From NCBI GenBank assembly GCA_026874595.1, contig CM049320.1, forward strand, positions 610,001 to 674,000: 64,000 bases of DNA, written 5' to 3'. The stretch is from Sipunculus nudus. Lineage: Eukaryota > Annelida > Sipuncula > Golfingiida > Sipunculidae. Every line of letters begins with the position of its first letter. The first letter of the stretch is position 1. The notes under the pieces are model-generated. The model had not been told where the DNA came from. It saw only the letters and a program-made list of their open reading frames with translations, and made no database searches. A program made the translations under genes and the position numbers. This document shows, in pieces, positions 12,178 through 22,025 of this stretch.

Positions 12178-12615
12178 ATGCTGGATTCACCTAGAAAAGG
12201 TAAACATTATGCTAGGTTCATCTTGAAAAGGTCAACATTATGCTGGGTACACCTGGAAAGGTCAACATTATGCTGTTTACACCTGGAAAGGTCAACATTA
12301 TGCTGGGTACACCTGGAAAGGTCAACATTATGCTGGGTACACCTGGAAAGGTCAACATTATGCTGTGTACACCTGGAAAGGTCAACATTATGCTGGTTAA
12401 CCTGGAAAGGTCAACATTATGCTGGGTACACCTGGAAAGGTCAACATTATGCTGGGTACACCTGGAAAGGTCAACATTATGCTGGGTACACCTGGAAAGG
12501 TCAACATTATGCTGGTACACCTGGAAAGTTCAACATTATGCTGGGCACACCTTGAAAAGGTCAACATTATGCTGGGTACACCTGGAAAGGTCAATGTTAT
12601 GCTGGGTTAACTTCA
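12178..12615. repeat. Minisatellite, 30-bp unit, about 14 copies (left part)
   Basis: Unit built on AGGTCAACATTATGCTGGGT plus ACACCTGGAA. The array is cut by LTR-A, and a diverged remainder (AAAGGTCAAGGTTATGCT) continues at 19320-19395. Open frames on both strands through the array are artefacts of the repeat. Confidence 0.95.
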
Positions 12616-12620
12616 CCTAG

Positions 12621-13746
12621 TGTCACCCCTAACTTAACGTGAAAACTTTACAACGGATATATCCTATAAAACAATAGGATGGGTTAACGCTCGCCACTTG
12701 ATTTCATTAATCAAGAAATTAGATCCCGGCCATTACAGGTGACATTCCAGGTTCTTTTAAGGACGTGTATTAAAATACCAGACAATCATACACCCAGATC
12801 AATAGAAACTATGAGACATCAGGTTAAATTCACAATATAATTCAAGACAATACTTACAAAGATGTAGATGTGTGTGTGTGCGTTGATGTGTCAATACGAC
12901 AGTCCTTCACATTAAAATTACAGGATATTTTTACTGAGTCCGTGGTTTGTATAAAAACCAATAAAGTCCAGTTCCTTCAGAGATCTCTGGTTACTGTTTT
13001 GTGTAGAATCTAGCGTATGGTTAGCAGCATATAGTCTTTCTGTGTTTAGCGATCTTCAACTGATCTTGCTTGTCAGCGACCCGGGTAGGTTTACGTTCAC
13101 ATGAATGCAATAGCGCTCTGTTTACGAAGAGCTTAGAGTCCTTGACCTTGCTCGTGTAGCAATGGTTTCTCGGCTTACGGCGGTTATGTATTTAGGTCAA
13201 GCTGAACTAGGCCGGCAGTGACGAGCGCTCTTTCACTTTATCGCCAATACGAAGCTCTGTCGGCAGCACGGCTGAGTTCTCATGAGCTGGGTCCTTGTAG
13301 AAGCTTGCTTCTATGCCATTCCTGGCGTTTCAATGTTCTTATTCCCGTGCGTGCGTGCTGCCACCTCAAGCTTCAAGACCCAACTGAAGGCAGCTTCCAG
13401 CGTCTCTCCCTGAACTCTGACGTCACAATCGTCGTCACAATACGGCGATCCGGTTCTCTGATTGGCTCATTTCTCAAGTATCCCATATAAGGATATATGT
13501 GACCTAGTTTGACTGTTAGCGTCACCTTGGCGACCCACATACCAGAAATAATTACACACGATGCGTGACACGGATAAATCAGCTGATAGCCGATGGGATT
13601 CCATACAAGAATACACAATATATATGTATACAATCAAGACCTGTCAACGCTTTAGGATGACGTTTCACGTCAATATCAATAGAGAACAGACTTCGTTAAA
13701 CTATGATACAAAACCCCGTACATATTGTCACCGATTTCTGGTGACA
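12621..13746 (-). repeat. 3' LTR of LTR-A
   Basis: 1126 bp, TG...CA ends, next to the polypurine tract. Nearly identical to 18189-19314. The small open frames inside occur identically in both LTRs and are not genes. Confidence 0.95.
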
Positions 13747-13761
13747 TCACCCCCTCCTTTT
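13747..13761 (-). other. Polypurine tract of LTR-A
   Basis: The minus strand reads AAAAGGAGGGGGTGA directly against the 3' LTR. This is the expected primer site for plus-strand DNA synthesis and fixes the element's orientation. Confidence 0.85.
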
Positions 13762-13966
13762 AAGGAAAATACACAGTATTTTCTCGATACATCGTATCGT
13801 TCTATCTTACAGGGTCCAGCTAAACATATTTACATGTAGCAATACATAGCAATACATAAGGGTCATGTAACAAGTTGTCATTAGTACATGCCCACGGTCT
13901 ATGACACAGGGCAAAATCTTGTACATGTTTAGACTTAACTGGCTAAACATTATAGCTCATTACATC

Positions 13967-14562
13967 CTAACACTCAGGCAGTCTGCTAAGAAAATCAGGT
14001 CCATGGTTTAGTTTACCTGACACTGCTTCAATATCAAATCTAAACTCTTGTAGAACCAGTGCCCATCTCATTACTCTCTTATTAGCACATTTTGATTTGC
14101 TAATTCACTTTAATGGTTTGTGGTCGGTCTGAATGGTGAACGGTCTACAAGCCAGGTACATCTCAAATTTCTGTACAGACCATACAATTGCTAATGACTC
14201 TTTCTCGATGGTGGAGTAATTTCTCTCCCTGGGCAATAGTTTACGACTGGCATAAGCTACTGGGTGCATGATCCCCTCGTGTCTTTGCATCAGGATACAG
14301 CCAATACCCACATCAGATGCATCACATTTCAAATAAAATCGTTTACTGAAATCAGGTAGCTTCAGTATGGGAGGGTCTGACAGTTTAGCCTTTAGAGAAC
14401 AGTACGCGTTCTCGTGTACGGGTTTCCAGTCTAGTTTGTTAGGTTGACCTTTACGCGTTAGATCAGTCAAGGGCACCGCTATTTCCGCATAGTTTGGCAC
14501 GAATTTTCGATAACACCCTGTAAGACCTAGGAATGCTCGCAAAGCCTTCTTTGTCTTAGGTC
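13967..14562 (-). pseudogene. RT thumb/RNase H remnant of LTR-A pol
   Basis: The minus-strand frame starts with PKTKKALRAFLGLTGCYRKF, the end of a Gypsy reverse transcriptase. RNase H follows with YLKCDASDVGIGCIL, YSTIEKESLAIVW and QTDHKPLK. A TGA at 14105-14107 stands where the conserved tryptophan after HKPLK is expected. The same frame then continues through NKRVMRWALVLQEFRFDIEA and DFLSRLP to TAG at 13967-13969. Palm and finger domains of the transcriptase are absent. It cannot encode a working polymerase. Confidence 0.9.
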
Positions 14563-14564
14563 TA

Positions 14565-17468
14565 TCAGTGCTCTGTTTCCCCGCCTACACCGTAAGGATC
14601 ATGTATAGAATCAGGTGCGCCCTTGGCTACCGCTGCCAGAATATGCTGGGGCTCGTTTCTAGCATGGTACCGTTTCAGCATATTCACGTGGAAGGTTTTA
14701 ACCTTATCGCCAATCTTAATCCGATAGTCTAAGTCCCCAACCCTGTTTACAATAGTATAGGGGCCTTTCCACTGTACCATTAATTTGTTCCGCTCCGTCG
14801 GGAGTAACAACAAAACTTCGTCTCCGGCCTCAAACCTGCGCATGCATTTACCTCTATCATATAACAGTCTTTGTCTGTTCGCTGATTTGTTCAACGCCTC
14901 TCTAGCTAACGCGCATGTGTCGCTTAGTTTGTCTTGTAGGTCCAGGACGTATTGGTACGTGGTTTTAGTCTCGACGCTAGTATCTCGCTTGGTCCACAGA
15001 TCCCTTAGAATCCGCATCGGTCCTCTAACGATCCTACCATAGAGCAACTCAAAGGGTGAGAACCCTGTGCTCTCATGTGGCGCTTCTCGGTACGCAAAAA
15101 GCACGGCGCTGAGGTACCGATCCCAATCTCGCGGTCTTTCCTCGCACATCCGTTTCAACATTAACTTAAACGTTCCATTGAATCTCTCCACCATTCCGTT
15201 GCACATAGGATGGTAAGGAGTAGTGGTGAGCTGTCTTACAGACAAAACACGGCTAACTTCTCGCATGAGGTCTGACGTAAATTGTGTTCCCATGTCAGTA
15301 AGCACCTCTGACGGCACTCCTAACCGCGCATAAATATCAACTAGCGCATCAGCCACAGAGACTGTATCTATGTTCTTTAAAGCAACAGCCTCCGGATATC
15401 TAGTGGCATAATCCATAACGGTCAGAATATACCTGTGACCTCTCTCGGACGCTGGATGGATCGGCCCAACCAGATCCATCGAAATTCTACGCCAGGGCTC
15501 ATCAATTAATGGCATCTGGCTTAACGTAGCTCCAGGCACCTTGCCTTTCGGTATGGTTTTCTGGCAAATGGGACAGGACTTGCAAAACTCAGCAATGTCA
15601 TTATACATCCCTTTCCAGAAAAGAGTTCTCACGCGGTCGTGCGTTTTGTCTATGCCCTGATGGCCCGCCATAACCGCTTCGTGGCCCATCCTCATTACGT
15701 CGTACCGTAACGTCTGAGGTACCACCACTTGAGATCCATCTTGATCTCCCCGTTTATCACTCACAACCCGAACTAAATATCCGTCCTCAATTCTAAATGG
15801 ACTATCATTTCTAGCCTCTCTAGCTAGCCTCCAATACGGCGCTAAAGACCCATCCTCCTCCTGCGCCTTCAAAAATTCGGCCGGACTCACATCGGCAACT
15901 GGGCTTGCAACATTCAAGCTACGCGTCGGTATCTGTTTCTCTCGTGCAGCGCTCCGTGTCTCCACCGCGGACGACACCTCCTTTTGTGACTCTACACCGT
16001 CACACACTATGCCTGAGGACCGCTCAGACTTCCATGTCGGGTCCGGATCATACGGATCACGCGCACCCGCTACGTTACCTAGCGCTAAATCACATACAGC
16101 ATCCCCGACCACCATTGCCTCGATAGTACCGACAAAGTACGCACAGTCCACATTAATCCTAGCCGTAGGAAATTGTCTTACAGACCCGTCGAACAACCTA
16201 CACTCGACCTGGTGTCCGGTGAACTGATTCGGCTCCATGTACGACTCACGTATTCCTGCCGAGGAGCATCCCGAATCCCGCAGCACCCTCGGTGACTTAC
16301 CATTCACCAGCCCTTCACACACAGGTAACGAGATTCTGCCTTCTGTCTGGGCAGCAAATCCTAACGACTGACTCGGACTCTCTACTTCCGGTTTCACCGC
16401 ACCGACTGTCTCCGTTTCCGCCTCGACTACTGCCATTGACATAGTCTCCGGTTTCTGTTTTGGGTTATACGGGGGGCTAAAATTAGTCCTATACCTCTGC
16501 TGATCGCCAGCAGCACGCCCTACTTGAGGGGAAGACCTAGGCCTCGACCGGGCACTAGTCTTACATTCCCGCGCCTTATGTCCCAGTTCATTACATAAAT
16601 AACATCTGATGCCTCCTGATGGCTTAAATGTCTGACCGTCCGGACTGCGCTCAACCTCTCGCTTCTCTCTAGGCTGAGATACCGGTTGCGCTGGACGCGG
16701 CACATTATTGCCATAACGAGGACCTGCTGTAAGGCTGTGTACACCGTGAGCCTCCGTATAACTCTCGGCTAAGTCTACCATACTATCAAAGTCACGACAC
16801 CGTCTCTCTTTCAAAAACATAGAGAGATCCCTACTACAGCAGTTTACGAACTGCTCACACATCAACAGGTTAACTACCCCGTCGTAGTCACCTCCGACCC
16901 CTGCCATCCCTATCCAATGGTCTAGGTATCCACTCAGTCTCACCGCAAACTGACTCGGCGTTTCGCCTCGCTCAGGCCTACAAGTCCGAAACTTGTGTCG
17001 ATAACCCTCTTCGGTCATTTGGTATCGCTTTAACAAGGCTATCTTTAACTTATCGTAATCCATGGCCTCACTAACTGATAACTGTGTGTAAGTCCCTAGC
17101 GCCTTACCCCGCAGTAACGGACTCAGGTGTAACGCCCAATTCTCCCTATCATAGCCTTGACATACAGCTAATCGTTCAAATCGCTCAAGAAACGCATCTA
17201 GCTGATCGTGAGCCTCATCAAAAGGTGGAAGCTGGATTTTCGGGAATACATCCCTACTTCTCTCTTCTTTAACCCCAGAGTCAGACTTTAACCTTAGAAC
17301 CTCTAATTCGTGGGCTCTAGCCTCTCGCTCGCGCTCTAATTCCCGCTGCCTAGCTCTTTCTTCACGTTCCTCATCCGCACGCCGTCTAGCCTCAACATAA
17401 TCTTGTAAAGCCTGGTCCTTAAGTCCCAAGGCCTGTCCGCATCTAACAAGTGACTCTAACGTCTCCAT
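14565..17468 (-). CDS. Gag-protease-integrase polyprotein of LTR-A (967 aa)
   Basis: Open on the minus strand from ATG at 17466-17468. Residues 1-60 are a charged coiled-coil-like stretch. Capsid-like Gag follows to about 290. A CCHC zinc knuckle, CYLCNELGHKAREC, is near 290-303. A retropepsin-like segment has the active site RDSGCSS near 390. The integrase begins with an HHCC finger (HEAVMAGHQG ... CKSCPICQK) near 600-650, then a complete DD35E core: MDLVGP, LTDMGTQF, and MVERFNGT with 35 residues between the last D and E. A GPY-type C-terminal module, WKGPYTIVNRV, closes it. The frame stops just before the RNase H remnant. With no transcriptase, replication would need one supplied in trans; Gag and integrase look intact. 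Confidence 0.92.
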   Translation of the reverse strand: METLESLVRCGQALGLKDQALQDYVEARRRADEEREERARQRELEREREARAHELEVLRLKSDSGVKEERSRDVFPKIQLPPFDEAHDQLDAFLERFERLAVCQGYDRENWALHLSPLLRGKALGTYTQLSVSEAMDYDKLKIALLKRYQMTEEGYRHKFRTCRPERGETPSQFAVRLSGYLDHWIGMAGVGGDYDGVVNLLMCEQFVNCCSRDLSMFLKERRCRDFDSMVDLAESYTEAHGVHSLTAGPRYGNNVPRPAQPVSQPREKREVERSPDGQTFKPSGGIRCYLCNELGHKARECKTSARSRPRSSPQVGRAAGDQQRYRTNFSPPYNPKQKPETMSMAVVEAETETVGAVKPEVESPSQSLGFAAQTEGRISLPVCEGLVNGKSPRVLRDSGCSSAGIRESYMEPNQFTGHQVECRLFDGSVRQFPTARINVDCAYFVGTIEAMVVGDAVCDLALGNVAGARDPYDPDPTWKSERSSGIVCDGVESQKEVSSAVETRSAAREKQIPTRSLNVASPVADVSPAEFLKAQEEDGSLAPYWRLAREARNDSPFRIEDGYLVRVVSDKRGDQDGSQVVVPQTLRYDVMRMGHEAVMAGHQGIDKTHDRVRTLFWKGMYNDIAEFCKSCPICQKTIPKGKVPGATLSQMPLIDEPWRRISMDLVGPIHPASERGHRYILTVMDYATRYPEAVALKNIDTVSVADALVDIYARLGVPSEVLTDMGTQFTSDLMREVSRVLSVRQLTTTPYHPMCNGMVERFNGTFKLMLKRMCEERPRDWDRYLSAVLFAYREAPHESTGFSPFELLYGRIVRGPMRILRDLWTKRDTSVETKTTYQYVLDLQDKLSDTCALAREALNKSANRQRLLYDRGKCMRRFEAGDEVLLLLPTERNKLMVQWKGPYTIVNRVGDLDYRIKIGDKVKTFHVNMLKRYHARNEPQHILAAVAKGAPDSIHDPYGVGGETEH

Positions 17469-18166
17469 GGTAACGCTCTAACCTAGTAAGATTCCAGTAT
17501 CTAGTAATATCCGCTCTTAAAAATCCGTAAATACGTAATGTTAAAGCCAACCTAACGAACCGGCGGTATCCGTACAATAACACTACGGTAGCTCTACGCA
17601 TCAAAATCTACTTATACGGACGGACGGACGGAAGGTCGGACGAAGGGTCAGACGGATGAACGGACGGATATCAAGATATCAATAAACACCATGCACCTAT
17701 GATTACCATGCCAATCGGGAGGGGTAAACTTACCTGTAAAGAGACCCTACCACGTGACCAATAACAAACCAGTGTAGGAAAAATTATACCAGGGCGTATC
17801 TAACAACATCAAAAATTTTCACTCTAATCTGGGTTTATATCAAACCAGTAATGATGTTCAGGTATCACTGAACTAGCATTACTCACAAAACATGCATGTG
17901 TTCTAGCCAAATCTTCAAGGTATATGCTAATCCTGAAACAATGTTGTGCTTCAGGTAATATTCTCACTGAATAAATATTAACTCCTAATAGTGGGGTAAT
18001 TTCATTGAGCAAGTATACACTATAACATCAGTTTGGTGTCATTTCCAATTATTAATTCAGATCAACTCTGGTTTGAGTATATGAATGTCTGGTTTCAGTA
18101 CTGTTTTCTCAGTTCAAAACTTCTGAAACTTACTGTAATTAGCCAGTTTTTTTAAGGCTAATTATA
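17469..18166 (-). other. 5' leader of LTR-A
   Basis: Untranslated leader between the primer-binding site and gag. It holds a run of GGAC/GGACGG repeats at 17618-17672. No gene is seen. Confidence 0.7.
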
Positions 18167-18183
18167 TCCTGGCACGCTCGCCA
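18167..18183 (-). other. Primer-binding site of LTR-A
   Basis: The minus strand reads TGGCGAGCGTGCCAGGA five bases after the 5' LTR. TGG at its start fits pairing with a tRNA 3' CCA end. I cannot name the tRNA. Confidence 0.65.
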
Positions 18184-18188
18184 TACAA

Positions 18189-19314
18189 TGTCACCCCTAA
18201 CTTAACGTGAAAACTTTACAACGGATATATCCTATAAAACAATAGGATGGGTTAACGCTCGCCACTTGATTTCATTAATCAAGAAATTAGATCCCGGCCA
18301 TTACAGGTGACATTCCAGGTTCTTTTAAGGACGTGTATTAAAATACCAGACAATCATACACCCAGATCAATAGAAACTATGAGACATCAGGTTAAATTCA
18401 CAATATAATTCAAGACAATACTTACAAAGATGTAGATGTGTGTGTGTGCGTTGATGTGTCAATACGACAGTCCTTCACATTAAAATTACAGGATATTTTT
18501 ACTGAGTCCGTGGTTTGTATAAAAACCAATAAAGTCCAGTTCCTTCAGAGATCTCTGGTTACTGTTTTGTGTAGAATCTAGCGTATGGTTAGCAGCATAT
18601 AGTCTTTCTGTGTTTAGCGATCTTCAACTGATCTTGCTTGTCAGCGACCCGGGTAGGTTTACGTTCACATGAATGCAATAGCGCTCTGTTTACGAAGAGC
18701 TTAGAGTCCTTGACCTTGCTCGTGTAGCAATGGTTTCTCGGCTTACGGCGGTTATGTATTTAGGTCAAGCTGAACTAGGCCGGCAGTGACGAGCGCTCTT
18801 TCACTTTATCGCCAATACGAAGCTCTGTCGGCAGCACGGCTGAGTTCTCATGAGCTGGGTCCTTGTAGAAGCTTGCTTCTATGCCGTTCCTGGCGTTTCA
18901 ATGTTCTTATTCCCGTGCGTGCGTGCTGCCACCTCAAGCTTCAAGACCCAACTGAAGGCAGCTTCCAGCGTCTCTCCCTGAACTCTGACGTCACAATCGT
19001 CGTCACAATACGGCGATCCGGTTCTCTGATTGGCTCATTTCTCAAGTATCCCATATAAGGATATATGTGACCTAGTTTGACTGTTAGCGTCACCTTGGCG
19101 ACCCACATACCAGAAATAATTACACACGATGCGTGACACGGATAAATCAGCTGATAGCCGATGGGATTCCATACAAGAATACACAATATATATGTATACA
19201 ATCAAGACCTGTCAACGCTTTAGGATGACGTTTCACGTCAATATCAATAGAGAACAGACTTCGTTAAACTATGATACAAAACCCCGTACATATTGTCACC
19301 GATTTCTGGTGACA
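18189..19314 (-). repeat. 5' LTR of LTR-A
   Basis: 1126 bp, same ends as the 3' LTR, followed on the plus strand by the target duplication CCTAG. Confidence 0.95.
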
Positions 19315-19319
19315 CCTAG

Positions 19320-19395
19320 AAAGGTCAAGGTTTTGCTGGGTTAACTTTACCTTGAAAGGTCAAGGTTATGCTAGGTTAACTTTACCTGGAAAGTG
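19320..19395. repeat. Right remainder of the 30-bp minisatellite
   Basis: Two to three diverged units with GAAAGGTCAAGGTTATGCT. It is the part of the 12178-12615 array displaced by LTR-A. Confidence 0.85.
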
Positions 19396-20564
19396 CTGGG
19401 TTGAAGCTGGGTTCATCATATTTCTTCATCTGTGGACCAAGGTTACATTTTTAATTTTTTTTCATGGAGGTAGCCACCTTCATTTTTTAATGCTGGCTTT
19501 CTTAAGGACTACAGACAACTGCAGAATTCCTTTCTGGTTTTGGACTATGTGACAGGTCAGAAACAAAATTACTGTGGAGTCAACCAGATTCAGTGTCACC
19601 TGTGCATCCTGGGTGATTAACCTGGGGGGGGGGGGGTAATGAGGACTTTTGCTTGTTTGTCCTTCCACTATGTTATGTACTGAACTTCTAATTCCTTATA
19701 GCTACTGAATCAAATTTGGTCTCTGAAGCCATGTCTGCACTGCACCTGTATTTACAGAATATGATATAAAATACCATTTGATTGCCTCCAAGTGCATGTT
19801 CTGTTTACGATACACAATTATCCATTCACATTCAACCCCCATCAGCGAAATCACATTTGGAGGTAATGGTGATACCAAATTAGTTAATTCTCTTTTTGCA
19901 CCAGCACAGTGGGAATATGCAGTTAAAGTATGCATTTTGAATACCATTTCCTCGCTACATATACACAATAGAAACGATTAATAATATATTTGCACACATG
20001 CACTATAACTGAAAACAGATCATCTAACAAGCAGTTATACAAATACCTTATTAAATATGGTACTGAATAAGATTTTTGTCTGCCATGGTATGAATACAAA
20101 GCATACCAAATACTATAAGCTGAATTCAGTAAATATCAGGGAAATGGTGTTCAATACGCTTGTAGTGTAAAAATGCAGCTTATTACCTTGGTACACAGGC
20201 CTTAACTTTTAATATGACATAGATTAACACAGTGATCATTTATTAAATAAACTGTCATCACTGGAATTCTTCCTACTCAAATCAAAACTCATTTCAAGTA
20301 ACATCAGAAAAAAAGTACAACTTACCTGACATGTATTCAGTAAAATGCTAAGTGACTTCATAAATTTCAATTTTACTTGCATCTTTTTAACAACAATCTG
20401 AAGTGGCAAAAATGGACCTGAATGGACAACTCCTGAGGACTTTTATAATGAAGTGTTTCAGAAGAATCAGGAGTCAGTGATAAGCAGTAGTGAATGATTA
20501 ACCTAAAGGTAAACCTAAATATTTGATTAAACAGCTACAGTTACTTCAAATCTTGCTGACATGT
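19396..20564. other. Noncoding stretch, nothing recognised
   Basis: Unique-looking AT-rich sequence with a G run at 19623-19636. No ORF with a recognisable domain. Confidence 0.45.
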
Positions 20565-22025
20565 GTCCCCATAAAGAGCCACTGCTACTTATACACCACT
20601 ACTGACAGGCCCTACCACAGATAATCTTTACACCTCTACTGACTGGTTTTACCATAGATAATGTTTAAACAACTACTGACAGGCCCTACCATAGATACTC
20701 TTTATACCCCTACTGACAGGCCCTACCACAGATAATCTTTACACCACTACTGACAGGCCCTACCACAGATAATCTTTACACCACCACTACTGACAGGCCC
20801 TACCAAAGATAATCTTTACACCACTACTGACAGGCCCTACCACAGATAATCTTTACACCACCACCACTGACAGGTCCTATCACAGATAATCTTGACACCA
20901 CTACTGACTGGTTTTACCATAGATAATGTTTAAACAACTACTGACAGGCCCTACCATAGATACTCTTTATACCCCTACTGACAGGCCCTACCACAGATAA
21001 TCTTTACACCACTACTGACAGGCCCTACCACAGATAATCTTTACACCACCACTACTGACAGGCCCTACCACAGATAATCTTTATACCACTACTGACAGGC
21101 CCTACCACAGATAATCTTTACACCACCACCACTGACAGGTCCTATCACAGATAATCTTGACACCACTACTGACTGGTTTTACCATAGATAATGTTTAAAC
21201 AACTACTGACAGGCTCTACCATAGATACTCTTTATACCCCTACTGACAGGCCCTACCACAGATAATCTTTACACCACTACTGACTGGTCCTATTACAGAT
21301 ACTCTTTACACCACCACCACTGACAGGCCCTACCACAGATAATCTTTGCACCCCCACTGACAGGCCCTACCACAGATAATCTTTACACCCCTACTGACAG
21401 GCCCTATGCTAAAGATAATCTTTACAACACTACTGACAGGTCCTACCACAGATAATCTTTACACCTCTACTGACAGGTCCTACCACAGATAATCTTTACA
21501 CCACTACTGACAGGTCCTATCACAGATAATCTTTACGACACTACTGACAGGTCCTACCACAGATTATCTTTACACCACTACTGACAGGTTTGTACCACAG
21601 ATAATCTTTACATCTCTAATGACATGCCCTACCACAGAAAATTTTTACACCACTAATAACAGGTCCTACCACACATAATCTGTACGAAACTACTGACAGG
21701 TCCTGCCACAGATAATCTTTATACCTCTACTGACAGGCCCTACCGCAGATAATCTTTACGACACTACTGACAGGTCCTACCAAAGATAATCTTTACACCT
21801 CTACTGACAGGCCCTACCACAGATAATCTTTACACCACTACTGACAGGTCCTACCTACCACAGATAATCTTTACAACACTACTGACAGGTCCTACCACAG
21901 ATTATCTTTACAACACTAATGACAGGTCCTAACACAGATTATCTTTACACCACTACTGACAGGTCCTACCACAGATAATCTTTACATCTCTACTGACAGG
22001 CCCTACAACAGAAAATTTTTACACC
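20565..22025. repeat. Minisatellite, about 37-bp unit, about 39 copies, with higher-order repeats
   Basis: Unit ACTGACAGGCCCTACCACAG plus ATAATCTTTACACCACT. A longer block starting CTGACTGGTTTTACCATAG recurs near 20640, 20911 and 21171, a higher-order period of roughly 260-270 bp. It abuts the next array without a spacer. Confidence 0.95.

Larger units (their letters stand above)
12616..19319 (-). mobile_element. LTR retrotransposon LTR-A, Ty3/Gypsy, Gmr1-like gene order, lacking reverse transcriptase
   Basis: The element is 12621-19314, flanked by a perfect 5-bp target duplication CCTAG (12616-12620 and 19315-19319). The two LTRs are both 1126 bp, begin TGTCACC and end GTGACA. Reading them side by side I find one difference (13315 A, 18883 G), implying a recent insertion. 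On the minus strand the order is Gag, zinc knuckle, protease, integrase, RNase H. RNase H follows integrase, as in Gmr1-like Gypsy elements, but the reverse transcriptase is missing at about 14562. It sits inside a minisatellite. Confidence 0.95.

Noticed and set aside
12178-12620. Several open frames on both strands in the 30-bp array
   Set aside because: A 30-bp period keeps all frames open. Repeat artefact, not a repetitive protein gene.
13218-13839. Small frames in the LTR of LTR-A, repeated at 18786-19344
   Set aside because: They are present in both LTRs only because the LTRs are near-identical; no recognisable domain or codon signal.
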